Notes: generated by a model from the letters alone, not told the origin. DNA of 64,000 nt from JAKALX01 sp964508715 (GCA_964508715.1 CAZDUX010000004.1:124001-188000); one strand, 5' to 3'. Positions 22,917-31,839 are shown, numbered from the stretch's first letter. Translations and numbers: made by a program.

Positions 22917-25220
22917 ATGGCTGGCGCATTCGACGGAATCCGGATCATCGATTTCACACAGGGCATCGCCGGACCTATGGCGACGATGCTGTTGGCCGGG
23001 CAGGGGGCCGAGGTCATCAAGGTGGAGCCGCCCGGTGGCGACCGGATGAAGGACCACCCCGGCTACCTGGCCTGGAACGTCAACAAGCAGCGCCTCGTCC
23101 TCGATCTTCACCGCTACGAAGGCCTTTCCGCCACCCGTTCGCTCCTTGCAACCGCCGACGTTGCTGTGTTCGACTGCGCGCCGGGGGAGTTGGAGCGGCT
23201 CGGCCTCGACGCCGCGACCGTGCGTGCTGCAAACCCCGCCATTATTCATGCATGGCTGCCGCCCTACTCCCCCGCCGGACGTTGGAGCCAGCTCCCACCG
23301 GACGATGTGCTCCTCGAGGCGCTGGGGACGATCTCGGCCGCCCAATCGAGTTACGAGGACCGGCCGGTATACCTGGTTTCGCCCCAGGCAAGCTACGGCC
23401 ACGGCATGCTCGCCGCCGGGGCGATTGCCGCGGCACTGGTTGAACGCACAAAGACGGGCGCCGGCGAGTCGCTCGTCGTTAGCGGTCTCAACGGTGTCGC
23501 CGCGGTTCATAGCGGTATCAATATCAAGTGGGCCGATGTCATGGACCGCCACACGGGGAGTTCGCGCGGGGCCGTGCCAAACTACCGGCTCTACCAGTGC
23601 GCCGATGGACAGTGGCTCTTCCTCGGCACGCTCACACCCGCGTTCTTCCTGCGTGCGCTCGAGGCGATGGACCTGATGGATCTCATCACACTCGAGGGCA
23701 TCCAGGGCGATTTCACGAAGATGCTGATGCCGCCGATGAACGCCGTCGCGATCGAATGGCTAGACCGGCGCTTTGCCGAAAAGCCACGCGATGAGTGGCT
23801 CGACATCCTGCGTGAGGCGGGCGTACCCCGGGGCCCGGCAGGCGAACGCAACGAGTGGTTCCGGAGCGAGACCGTGGCCATCAACGAGATGTGCCTCGAG
23901 TTCGAGCATCCCCAGCTTGGCAAGGTGCTCGTGCCGGGAGTACCGGTGAAGCTGAGCGCGACACCCGGCAAGGCCGTCCACCTTCTCGCCGATGCGAAGC
24001 GCGAATCGCTCGCCGGGCACCGGCCGGTGCTCCCCGCGTCGCCGTCGCAGGGGCCGGACCCGCGCGGACCTCTCGCGGGTATCCGTGTCCTGGACCTTGG
24101 TCAATTCATCGCCGGTACATTCGCACCGACGTTCCTGGCCTCCTACGGCGCGGACGTCATCAAGGTGGAGATGCTCGATGGCGACCCGTTCCGGCTGGCC
24201 GGGCTGCAGTTTGCGGCCCACAACCGGGGCAAACGAGGCATCGCCATCGACCTCAAGTCGGATGCTGGCCGGGAGACGTTCTATGACCTCGTGCGCGTTT
24301 CCGACGTGGTACTCGATAACTGGCGTCTCGGGGTCCGCGAGCGGCTGGGGCTCACCTACCCGGCGCTCAGGGCGATCAACCCGCGGATCATCAGCTGCTC
24401 GGTCACGGGGTATGGACCGGTTGGGCCGCTCGCGAACGACCCTGGTTTCGACCCCCTGCTGCAGGCCAGGAGCGGGCTGATGAACGCCCAGGGCGGCGAC
24501 GACGAGCCGGTCTTCTTCAAGGTCGCCGTGAACGATAGTGCGAGCGCGCTGGTATCGGCGTTCGGGGTTCTCGCTGCACTCTTCGCTCGCGAACGCACCG
24601 GGGAGGGCCAGGAGGTGCTGACCTGCCTGGCGAACCAGAGCATCCTTACCCAGTCGGGCGAGGTGACGTGGTACGAAGGGCGGCCCGAGCCGCCAACGGG
24701 CGGGCGCGACTTCCTCGGGATCAGCGCACTCAACCGGCTCTACCAGTGTACGGACGGCTGGATCGCACTGGCCTGCCACCAGCCGGAGCAGTTTCACCAG
24801 GTGGCGGCGGGGCTCGGCCACACCGAATGGGCGGGCAGGGTCACGGCGGAGCGTGCCCTCGATGACGCCCCCGGCGGGACGCTCGCCGGGCTGATCGCCG
24901 AGGCGCTATCCGGTATGTCGAGGAGCGAAGCGCTGGACCGCCTGCTCGTTCGCGGCGTTCCGGTGGCGCCAGCGATTACGGTGCCGGAATTTTTCGAGTC
25001 GCCGTGGGCGGCTGAAAACCGCTACTTCGATACCTACGAGCACCCCCAGTTCGGGCCAACAACCGGGCCGCGAGCCTATGCGAGCTTTGGCGGCCGGGGC
25101 GGTTTCTCACGCGGGGCGCCGCTGCTCGGCGGATCTACCGTGGAAGTGCTGCGCGAGTATGGCATCGACGAGGGGCGGGTCGAAAAGCTGCTCGCCGAGG
25201 GGGTTATTCGCCAGGCGTAG
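22917..25220 (+). CDS. two-domain CaiB/BaiF CoA-transferase fusion
   Basis: A 767-residue protein made of two family III CoA-transferase domains. The N-terminal domain covers about residues 1-370 (GIRIIDFTQGIAGPM, AEVIKVEPPGGDRM). The C-terminal domain covers about 385-767 (GIRVLDLGQFIAGTF, ADVIKVEMLDGDPF). In the C-domain the catalytic Asp is plausible in KVAVNDSASALV. In the N-domain the equivalent stretch reads YLVSPQASYGHG, with no Asp, so that half is probably catalytically inactive. CoA-transferases normally work as interlocked dimers, so the fusion may form an intramolecular pair. TATACT lies eight bases before the ATG. The SDR gene follows 44 bases later, probably as one transcript. 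Confidence 0.9.
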   Translation: MAGAFDGIRIIDFTQGIAGPMATMLLAGQGAEVIKVEPPGGDRMKDHPGYLAWNVNKQRLVLDLHRYEGLSATRSLLATADVAVFDCAPGELERLGLDAATVRAANPAIIHAWLPPYSPAGRWSQLPPDDVLLEALGTISAAQSSYEDRPVYLVSPQASYGHGMLAAGAIAAALVERTKTGAGESLVVSGLNGVAAVHSGINIKWADVMDRHTGSSRGAVPNYRLYQCADGQWLFLGTLTPAFFLRALEAMDLMDLITLEGIQGDFTKMLMPPMNAVAIEWLDRRFAEKPRDEWLDILREAGVPRGPAGERNEWFRSETVAINEMCLEFEHPQLGKVLVPGVPVKLSATPGKAVHLLADAKRESLAGHRPVLPASPSQGPDPRGPLAGIRVLDLGQFIAGTFAPTFLASYGADVIKVEMLDGDPFRLAGLQFAAHNRGKRGIAIDLKSDAGRETFYDLVRVSDVVLDNWRLGVRERLGLTYPALRAINPRIISCSVTGYGPVGPLANDPGFDPLLQARSGLMNAQGGDDEPVFFKVAVNDSASALVSAFGVLAALFARERTGEGQEVLTCLANQSILTQSGEVTWYEGRPEPPTGGRDFLGISALNRLYQCTDGWIALACHQPEQFHQVAAGLGHTEWAGRVTAERALDDAPGGTLAGLIAEALSGMSRSEALDRLLVRGVPVAPAITVPEFFESPWAAENRYFDTYEHPQFGPTTGPRAYASFGGRGGFSRGAPLLGGSTVEVLREYGIDEGRVEKLLAEGVIRQA

Positions 25221-25264
25221 GCGTCGTTGACAACGCTGTCGGACGAGGGGAAAGATCCCGTCGC

Positions 25265-26062
25265 ATGAAGAGACTCGAGGGAAAGACGGCTATCGTGGTC
25301 GGCGCGGGGCAGACGCCCGGCGAGACCATCGGCAACGGGCGGGCAACCGCAATCCTGTTCGCCCGCGAAGGCGCCCGCGTGTTGCTCGTCGATCGTCAGC
25401 GTGCGTCCGCTGAAGAGACGCTCGCGATGATCAGGGCAGAAGGTGGCGTGGCGGAGGTGCTCACCGCCGATATTACCGACGAAGAGCAGGTGAGCCTGGT
25501 CCCCGGAGCCTGCCTGCAGGCGTTTGGGCGGATTGACATCCTCCAGAACAACGTGGGCATCGGCCGCGGCGATGCTGCTGTCCATCACCTCGAACGCGAT
25601 ACATGGGAAAGCATCCTCGGGGCGAACCTGACCGGGATGTTCCTCACCTGCAAGCACGTGCTGCCGGTCATGCGCGAACAGGGAGGCGGTGTGATCACCA
25701 ATATCTCATCTGTGGCATCGATCGCAGCGACGGGGATGCCCGCCTACAAGGTTTCGAAGGCAGGGGTGAACGCGCTCACCCAGCAGCTCGCGATGGCGAA
25801 CGCCCGCCATGGGATTCGCGTGAACGCCATACTGCCCGGCTTGATGGACACGCCGATGGCAGTCGCCGGTACAGCCGCAGCGCGGGGCAGGGATGTCGAG
25901 CAGGTGCGCGCCGCGCGCAACGCGATGGTCCCGCTCAAAGGCCAGATGGGGACGGCGTGGGATACGGCCTACGCGTCGCTCTTCCTCGCCAGCGATGAGG
26001 CGAAGTTCATCACGGGCGTGCTCCTCCCGGTCGACGGCGGCCAGAGCGTGAAGGTGGGGTAG
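25265..26062 (+). CDS. short-chain dehydrogenase/reductase (SDR)
   Basis: A 265-residue NAD(P)-dependent SDR. The glycine-rich nucleotide site is GAGQTPGETIGNGRATAILF, somewhat longer than the classic TGxxxGxG. It is followed by NNVGIGRG, catalytic Ser in ISSVASIA, YKVSK (Tyr and Lys), and the C-terminal VDGGQSV. Asp in LLVDRQ after the second strand suggests NAD over NADP. Length and motif order are complete. It follows the CoA-transferase fusion by 44 bases, so it may reduce or oxidise the same acyl-CoA or hydroxyacid; the substrate is unknown. Confidence 0.9.
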   Translation: MKRLEGKTAIVVGAGQTPGETIGNGRATAILFAREGARVLLVDRQRASAEETLAMIRAEGGVAEVLTADITDEEQVSLVPGACLQAFGRIDILQNNVGIGRGDAAVHHLERDTWESILGANLTGMFLTCKHVLPVMREQGGGVITNISSVASIAATGMPAYKVSKAGVNALTQQLAMANARHGIRVNAILPGLMDTPMAVAGTAAARGRDVEQVRAARNAMVPLKGQMGTAWDTAYASLFLASDEAKFITGVLLPVDGGQSVKVG

Positions 26063-26239
26063 GGAAAGCACGGCCGCTCAGGCCCGATCCGCCCCGAGAC
26101 TCGATCGTCATCTCCGTGGTGGTTTCGGTGACGTGGTGTTCGAGGCCCCCGGTGCCACCGGTTCTCCAGGCGGCGGACAAGCCCGTGTGCACCAACTTCT
26201 CATCACTGAGGGTGGCGCTGGAGCTCTTCCTCACATGCT

Positions 26240-27409
26240 TCAGTTCACCCCGAGCTCTTCACGGATGAGGTGGCAGATCTCTGCTGTTGGGCCCTCACCC
26301 TGGAGCGAGTTCTGCATCTTGTTGATGGTGACCGCGATGGAGAGACCGGCTTCGGGGTCGGCGAACGCCGTCGAACCGCCCGCTCCGCTGTGGCCAAAGG
26401 CGGTCTCGCGCGGGCCGGTGACGCCGACGACGGGCTTGCCATCGAGACCGGGCTGGGGGCCACCCATCATGAAGCCAACCCCCTTGGGAATCGGCGTGAA
26501 CAGGACACGATCGGGGCGGCGCTCGACGATTCGTTGCATCTGGCCGACGCGTTCCTTCGATACGAGTCGAACCCCATCGATTTCGCCACCATTCGCCAGT
26601 GCGCCATACATGCGGGCGAGGGAACGAGCGTTGAAGTGGCCGTTGGCCGAGGGGAGGCATGCCTTGCGCACGCGGATATCGTTGTAGTTGACCTCGGAGT
26701 TGGCGGGCATCGCCTTGAAGAAATCGTGGTCGGGAGGGAGCGCCGCGAGGGCGGGATTGGCGCCGCCGTCGCCCGGATGGACCGGCTGAAGCGAGGCGAG
26801 CCGCTCCTCGACGCCATCGGGGATGCCAACGAACATCTCGCCGCTGACGCCGAGCGGCCCGGCGATCTCCTCGCGGATGACGTCCTTGATATGGCGGCCA
26901 GTGGCGCCCTGGATGATGCCACCGACAACCCAGGCATAGGTGAGGGCATGGTAGCCGGTGGCCGTACCGGGCTCCCACGCGGGGGTACCGTTGGCGATCC
27001 AGTCGAGGCCCGCCTGCCAATCAGTGATGAAGCTGACGGTGAGCGGCTGGGGCACCGCATGGAGCCCGATCTGGTGGCTCATCGCCTGCTCGACCGTGAT
27101 TGCACCCTTACCATTCGCTGCGAATTCCGGCCAGTAGGTGGCAACCTTCTCCTGGTATTCGATCTGGCCCCGGTCGGCGAGGATGTGGAGGGCCGTTGCG
27201 GCGACACCCTTGGTGGTCGAAAAGCAGTTGAAGAGCGTATCTGCCTCGACAGGGCGGTCGTCGTGAGGGCCCAGTGCCCCGGCCCACGTATCAACGATGA
27301 GCTCACCATTGCGGTACGCGGCTACCTGGACGCCAAGCTGCCGCCCCTCGGCGATCTGGCGATCGACGAGGTCATGGACCTTCGTGTTGAGTTGCGCGTC
27401 GATGGGCAA
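26240..27409 (-). CDS. beta-lactamase-family serine hydrolase (EstB-like esterase)
   Basis: A 389-residue class C beta-lactamase-fold hydrolase. The TTG at 27409 is chosen because GGGAGG sits six bases upstream; a longer frame to 27616 has an implausible Arg-rich lead. The nucleophile motif is STTK (CFSTTKGVAA, residue about 67). The Tyr-x-x motif fits GYHALTYAW, and HSG is in FGHSGAGGSTAF. No signal peptide is seen, and a cytoplasmic esterase is likelier than an antibiotic-resistance enzyme. It is convergent with the SDR gene and transcribed alone. Confidence 0.88.
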   Translation of the reverse strand: MPIDAQLNTKVHDLVDRQIAEGRQLGVQVAAYRNGELIVDTWAGALGPHDDRPVEADTLFNCFSTTKGVAATALHILADRGQIEYQEKVATYWPEFAANGKGAITVEQAMSHQIGLHAVPQPLTVSFITDWQAGLDWIANGTPAWEPGTATGYHALTYAWVVGGIIQGATGRHIKDVIREEIAGPLGVSGEMFVGIPDGVEERLASLQPVHPGDGGANPALAALPPDHDFFKAMPANSEVNYNDIRVRKACLPSANGHFNARSLARMYGALANGGEIDGVRLVSKERVGQMQRIVERRPDRVLFTPIPKGVGFMMGGPQPGLDGKPVVGVTGPRETAFGHSGAGGSTAFADPEAGLSIAVTINKMQNSLQGEGPTAEICHLIREELGVN

Positions 27410-27722
27410 GGCGGGCCTCCCGGTACGTGGTGTGTGGGAGCAGATGATACCGGCTTTGCGACTCTCCGGCCTTCTCTGGTGGAGACGGCGTTGATTGGCT
27501 GGCCCGCAGCTTGCCGTTACTGCCGTTCGGGTCCAGCGCCGGCCCCTGGTTCTATTGCACCTGCGCATGGTTTGCCAATGATGCGCTTCGCAGTGCTGCG
27601 GGGCTACCTCGAACATACGGGCATTCCCTGGTAGCTCGTTCGGAATGGGCTAACGACATCCGTATCCCGGCCGATGATTCCTGAAGAGCATATCTATCGC
27701 GCCCGTTCCTCGGAGCCCCGCA
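27410..27722. other. intergenic region, no gene recognised
   Basis: This 313-base stretch lies between the divergent hydrolase and GGDEF genes. It holds both ribosome sites and presumably both promoters. I find no supported coding frame, RNA gene or repeat in it. Confidence 0.5.
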
Positions 27723-30503
27723 GTGTTGAAGCACCTCCAGGCCCTCGCCCAGATCTGCACCGCCGGTGTAACCAGCGCCGAGTCTGTCGTCCACGCATGC
27801 TCCGTCATCGCCGAGGCACTGGGCGCCGGCGACGCCTACGTCATCCGCGGTGGTGATCCCGCGTTCGTCCGCCTGGGCTGTGAGTGCGATCCCGCCGGCT
27901 ACGAGATCAAGCAAAAAGGGTACTGGCTCATCTGGCGCTCCCTCGCCGAGAACGCGAACATCGTCGCCGGGACGTTCGATTGTGCCGATCGCCTCGTCTC
28001 ACCAGGGCGTCCGCTGGCCCCGAATGAGCCCGCCACTCACTTCGCAACCATCCTCCCGAGCGCCGAGAGCAACTCCGACCTGCTCATCGTCCGTGGTCCC
28101 TGGCCCCAGGGCCTCGCTGAAGACGCGGTCCAATTCGTTGACTCTGCCCGGCCGATCCTTGCGCATCTCGTTGGCAACGTCGTCGATGCCGATCGCCGGC
28201 GCCGCCAGCGCGAGCAACTCGACGCCCTCGCCAATGTAGCCGACGCCTTCAACCGCGCCCACGACACCGATAACGTCCTTACCGAAATCGCCACCGCCAT
28301 CGCCCAGGCTTCCGGCTTCGAATGGGTGACGATGATGATCTATGACGATGCCTGCACGAGGGTTGTGGGCCGGGCGATCAACACTGCTCGCCATTCGGAG
28401 ACGAGGACAGCCTCCACCTGGCTAAAGCCGAACTCCCTTTCCGACGACACAGGAATCCTGCGCGTTGGTACCGTGCTTGCACGCACCAACGCGGTCATTC
28501 GCATCCCCAATGTCCTTGTGGAAGGCCTCGAAGACCGCGAAGACCTCGAAGTCATGCGTGACGATATCCCTGGCCTTCAACGCTATTGGACCCGTGCCCA
28601 CATCCTTTCTGTTGCCATCCTGCCGATCGTCGCAAAGGGCAAGGCGCTCGGCTACGTCAGCTTCAACTCGACCACCAGCCACGACTTCGGCGACACGGAG
28701 ATCGAATTCCTCCGGGCACTGACGGCACAGGTCGCCACCGCGATCACCGGTATCCGCCTCTTCCGTGACCTCGAAAGCTCTCGTAACGAGGTCATTCGTA
28801 GCGAAGAGCGCTTCCGCTCGCTTGTCCAGAACGCGTCCGACCTGATCACCGTGATCGATGAGGACATGACGATCCACTACCAGAGCCCGGCGATCGAAGG
28901 GCTCCTCGGCTACAGGGCTGAGAGTATGCCCGGGCGCCGCTTCGTCGATATCGTGCACCCCGATGATGCGTTCTCGGCCTGGAGTGCCCTCCACGAGACG
29001 ATGACCATGCCCGGTGCTCAGGGCAGCGCGGAAGTCCGCATGCAGCACGCCGATGGCACGTGGCGTCACGTCGAGGTCATCATCTCCGACCAGCGCGTCA
29101 CGCCCGCTATCGATGGCCTCGTCGTCAACACGCGCGATGTCAGCGAACGGAAGTCGCTCGAAGACGAGCTCCGGGATCAGGCCCTTCGCGACCCGCTTAC
29201 CCATCTCGCCAACCGTGCCCGCTTCGCCACCGTGCTCGAACGAGCGCTTATCCGCGCCCGCCACCGCGAAACCCGTGTCGCCGTGCTCTTCATGGATCTC
29301 GATAACTTCAAGGGCATCAACGACAGCCTTGGTCATGGGGCCGGCGACGCGCTGCTCATCGAAGTTGCAACCCGAATGCGTGCCACCGTCCGCCCGCTCG
29401 ACCTCGTCGCGCGCCTCGGTGGTGATGAGTTCGCTGTCCTGGTGGAAGACGTGGCCTGTTCCGAGGATGCTGGCGCGATCGGCGGCCGCGTCCTCGCGAC
29501 GTTCGATACCCCGTTCGCCCTTGGAGACCGGGAAGTTACCGTCCGTGCCAGCCTCGGCATCGCCCTGAGCGAACCTGGCGCCGTTGGTGACGATGCCCCG
29601 GGCCTCCTGCGTGACGCCGATGTCGCCATGTACGCCGCCAAGTCCGAAGGCAAGAGCTGCTGGCGTATCTTCGACCCCGCCATGCAATCACCGATGATCG
29701 AACGGCTCGAACTGCTCACAGGCTTGCAGCGAGCTGTCGAGCAGCACGAGTTCATCCTCCACTACCAGCCCATCTACGACCTCAGGTCGAACCGGCTTCA
29801 CGGCGTCGAAGCGCTCGTCCGCTGGGACCATCCGCAGCGGGGGCTTGTCCCGCCCGGGGTGTTCATCCCGCTCGCCGAGGAGTGCGGGGCGATTATCGGC
29901 CTTGGACGCTGGGTGCTCGGCGAGGCCTGCCGCCAGGCTGCCCGCTGGCATGCCGAATACCCCTGCGAATCGGAATGGGCGATCAGTATCAACGTCTCGC
30001 CCCGGCAACTCCTCCATCCCGCGTTCATCGATGACGTTCGCGGGGCCCTCGCCGAGTCCGGTATCGAACCGGGCCGCCTCATCCTCGAGGTTACCGAGAG
30101 CGCGCTCATGCAGGACGTTCAGCTCGCCGCCAATCGCCTGCTGATGCTCAAGGAGATCGGTGTCCAACTCGCCATCGACGATTTCGGCACCGGCTATTCG
30201 TCGCTCAGCTACCTCCGTGATTTCCCCTTCGACCTCCTCAAGATTGACCGCGCCTTCATCGCCGACCTTGGCGTGGAAGAGCGTGGCAAGGAGCTCGCGG
30301 CCGCCATCATCGAACTCGGCCGCACGCTGAACCTCGAGCTCGTCGCCGAAGGCATCGAACACACCGACCAGCTCTCGCGCCTCAAGCTCCTCGGCTGCAC
30401 CTTCGGGCAGGGCTTCCACCTTGCGAAGCCAATGGATGCGCTGGCGATCCAGGCGCTCCTCTCGAGGGGCGCTGCGTTCACGGAACTCCGCCAGGCTGCG
30501 TAG
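27723..30503 (+). CDS. GAF-PAS-GGDEF-EAL signalling protein
   Basis: A 926-residue cyclic-di-GMP protein. The N-terminal 150 residues are GAF-like. A second GAF follows (about 165-350, LTAQVATAITGIRLF), then PAS (about 365-490, QSPAIEGLLGYRAESM), GGDEF (about 490-655) and EAL (about 665-915). The GGDEF motif is intact (RLGGDEFAVLVED), so cyclase activity is possible. The EAL motif GVEALVRW, plus ILEVTES, IDDFGTGYSSL, LKIDRAFI and AEGIEH, keep the phosphodiesterase ligands, so both activities are possible. The start is GTG or the following TTG. No transmembrane segment is seen; it is probably a soluble sensor. It is the only c-di-GMP gene in the window. Confidence 0.95.
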   Translation: MLKHLQALAQICTAGVTSAESVVHACSVIAEALGAGDAYVIRGGDPAFVRLGCECDPAGYEIKQKGYWLIWRSLAENANIVAGTFDCADRLVSPGRPLAPNEPATHFATILPSAESNSDLLIVRGPWPQGLAEDAVQFVDSARPILAHLVGNVVDADRRRRQREQLDALANVADAFNRAHDTDNVLTEIATAIAQASGFEWVTMMIYDDACTRVVGRAINTARHSETRTASTWLKPNSLSDDTGILRVGTVLARTNAVIRIPNVLVEGLEDREDLEVMRDDIPGLQRYWTRAHILSVAILPIVAKGKALGYVSFNSTTSHDFGDTEIEFLRALTAQVATAITGIRLFRDLESSRNEVIRSEERFRSLVQNASDLITVIDEDMTIHYQSPAIEGLLGYRAESMPGRRFVDIVHPDDAFSAWSALHETMTMPGAQGSAEVRMQHADGTWRHVEVIISDQRVTPAIDGLVVNTRDVSERKSLEDELRDQALRDPLTHLANRARFATVLERALIRARHRETRVAVLFMDLDNFKGINDSLGHGAGDALLIEVATRMRATVRPLDLVARLGGDEFAVLVEDVACSEDAGAIGGRVLATFDTPFALGDREVTVRASLGIALSEPGAVGDDAPGLLRDADVAMYAAKSEGKSCWRIFDPAMQSPMIERLELLTGLQRAVEQHEFILHYQPIYDLRSNRLHGVEALVRWDHPQRGLVPPGVFIPLAEECGAIIGLGRWVLGEACRQAARWHAEYPCESEWAISINVSPRQLLHPAFIDDVRGALAESGIEPGRLILEVTESALMQDVQLAANRLLMLKEIGVQLAIDDFGTGYSSLSYLRDFPFDLLKIDRAFIADLGVEERGKELAAAIIELGRTLNLELVAEGIEHTDQLSRLKLLGCTFGQGFHLAKPMDALAIQALLSRGAAFTELRQAA

Positions 30504-30557
30504 CGACAGGTGGTGCCCGGCGAGACAGAGACGTGCTCCAGGCCGGGCGGCCCGCTC

Positions 30558-30887
30558 CTAGCTCGATGCCTGGTAGATCGGGAGCGGGAAGAGCGGCGCC
30601 CAGATCTCGATACCGAGCTCTTCGAGTTCGCCGGCCCAGCCTTCCCATGTGCCACGCGCATAGGCCGCCTCCGGGCTGGAGAGCGCGGCCTGGACTGCAT
30701 CAGCCGATTCGAACGTATAGAAGCCAAGGCGTGTTCCACCCGGTGTGACGCCCGACTGAACCTCACGGATGCCGGGGATCTTGGCGGCGTCCGCGAGATG
30801 CGTGTCGCGGAACCATGGCTCGAAGCGTTCCCGGGCTTCGGGCTTTGGGCGGGCGCGAACGAGGAGGAAGGGCCGACTGGGATCCAC
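30558..30887 (-). CDS. EthD/NIPSNAP-like dimeric alpha-beta barrel protein
   Basis: A 109-residue protein of the small dimeric alpha-beta barrel class. Pattern: FLLVRARPKPEARERFEPWF, RDTHLADAAKIPGIREVQ, LGFYTFESADAVQAAL, then a hydrophobic C-terminus. The GTG start (VDPSRPFLLV) is inferred; the upstream frame overlaps the antitoxin gene. Members include EthD-like and monooxygenase-like proteins, but the ligand is unknown. Part of this gene and its upstream sequence is copied at 31703-31838, which shows it has taken part in a local rearrangement. Confidence 0.6.
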   Translation of the reverse strand: MDPSRPFLLVRARPKPEARERFEPWFRDTHLADAAKIPGIREVQSGVTPGGTRLGFYTFESADAVQAALSSPEAAYARGTWEGWAGELEELGIEIWAPLFPLPIYQASS

Positions 30888-30945
30888 GGATAGATCGTTG
30901 ATCGAGGAGGCGGGTGTGGTCGACCGGGGAGAGTAGAATGATGAA

Positions 30946-31218
30946 ATGACCCAGTTGCGAATCAATGTCGATGAGCCGGGGATGGACTTGGAGCAGGCTC
31001 TGGCATCCGCAGCAGCAGGCGATGAAGTCCTGCTCGAACGGGGCGGTTGCGTTGTCGCCCGGTTGAGGGTTGAGGTGCCCTGGGCGCGGGGTAGCCTGCA
31101 GCGGTTCCTCGAGTTGCGCGCAACACGTGAACCCGTCGACGACGAGTTTGCAGCTGACCTGGAGCGGATCCGCAAGGAAATGAATACACCGGTGGAGCTA
31201 CGCTTCTGGGCGTCGTAA
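30946..31218 (+). CDS. Phd/YefM-like antitoxin of the PIN toxin
   Basis: A 90-residue protein in front of a PIN toxin. The N-terminal half has the Phd-like pattern of a short helix followed by AAAGDEVLLERGGCVVARLRV, the loosely conserved arrangement before the DNA-binding strand. The C-terminus (EPVDDEFAADLERIRKEM) is the likely toxin-binding arm. The ATG lies 17 bases beyond the 45-base repeat (30885-30929). The gene overlaps the toxin frame by 13 bases. No close family name is assigned. Confidence 0.72.
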   Translation: MTQLRINVDEPGMDLEQALASAAAGDEVLLERGGCVVARLRVEVPWARGSLQRFLELRATREPVDDEFAADLERIRKEMNTPVELRFWAS

Positions 31219-31610
31219 TTGATACATCGATGCTGGTCGCGTACGAGCGGGCACAGGCGACAGCTCAACGAGACTGGTACGAGCTTCTGCCCGGCGAAGC
31301 CGCCGTAACGGCAGTCTCAATTTTTGAACTGAGGATCGGTGTACTTCTCGGCGCGCCAGGGCGTCAACGTGAGTTGCGAGCGCAGTTCCTGGCCGACCTA
31401 CGGGCCGCCGTTCCCGTGCTCCCGTTCGATGCGTCAGCTGCTGAACTCATGGCGGAACTCTATGTGCAACTGCGCCGTACAGGGACACCGATTGGTGAGA
31501 GAGACCTTCAGATAGCCGCTATCGCCCTGGCCGGTGGTCACGAAATCATCACACTCAACGTGTCAGAATTTGCGAGAGTACCCGGAATCATGCTGAGAAC
31601 GGCCGGGTGA
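31206..31610 (+). CDS. PIN-domain (VapC-like) toxin, likely CTG start
   Basis: A 134-residue PIN-domain RNase. The first acidic residue lies in MGVVIDTSMLVAYERA. To include it, translation must begin before the ATG at 31230. The only good upstream start is CTG at 31206, with GGTGGAG eight bases ahead; a start at the internal ATG would remove the catalytic Asp. Further acidic residues are in VSIFELRIGVLL and in GERDLQIAAIAL near the C-terminus. It overlaps the antitoxin gene by 13 bases, indicating coupling. Function is as for the other PIN toxin, cleavage of cellular RNA. Confidence 0.82.
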   Translation: MGVVIDTSMLVAYERAQATAQRDWYELLPGEAAVTAVSIFELRIGVLLGAPGRQRELRAQFLADLRAAVPVLPFDASAAELMAELYVQLRRTGTPIGERDLQIAAIALAGGHEIITLNVSEFARVPGIMLRTAG

Positions 31611-31625
31611 TCCGAGGCTATCACC

Positions 31626-31704
31626 CCCCGTCGCAAGCCGGGTAACGAGTTCGAGCGACGGGGCAAGATCGAAGCGGGCATCGGCGACGACGGCGGGCAT
31701 CGGG
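31626..31704 (+). repeat. duplicated fragment of the kinase-gene 3' end
   Basis: This 79-base block matches 32246-32324, inside the 3' end of the P-loop kinase gene, at 78 of 79 positions (only C31679 versus T32299 differs). The orientation is the same. It ends in CGGG, which it shares with the start of the adjacent ethD fragment, so the joint has 3-4 bases of microhomology. Confidence 0.85.
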
Positions 31705-31838
31705 GCTGGAGAGAGCGGCCTGGACTGCATCAGCCGATTCGAACGTATAGAAGCCAAGGCGTGTTCCACCCGGCGTGACGCCCGACTCAACCTCACGGAT
31801 AGATCGTTGATCGAGGAGGCGGGTGTGGTCGACCGGGG
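31703..31838 (-). pseudogene. remnant copy of the EthD-like gene with a 121-bp deletion
   Basis: Bases 31703-31800 match 30673-30770 at 95 of 98 positions, and 31794-31838 match 30885-30929 exactly. The two source segments share CACGGAT, and the copy carries only one of these 7-mers, so 121 bases were lost between two direct 7-base repeats. No reading frame survives. The two related 45-base stretches (30885-30929 and 31794-31838) flank the PIN toxin module like direct repeats. Confidence 0.85.
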
Positions 31839-31839
31839 G

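Noticed and set aside
26270..27634. A 454-codon open frame opposite the beta-lactamase-like gene
   Set aside because: The minus-strand frame carries STTK, YHA and HSG motifs and a good ribosome site; the plus frame has none.
28422..29687. A 421-codon open frame opposite the GGDEF-EAL gene
   Set aside because: Opposite-strand shadow of a fully motif-supported signalling protein.
31230..31610. PIN toxin starting at ATG 31230
   Set aside because: This start would drop the first catalytic Asp; the CTG at 31206 keeps it and has a ribosome site.
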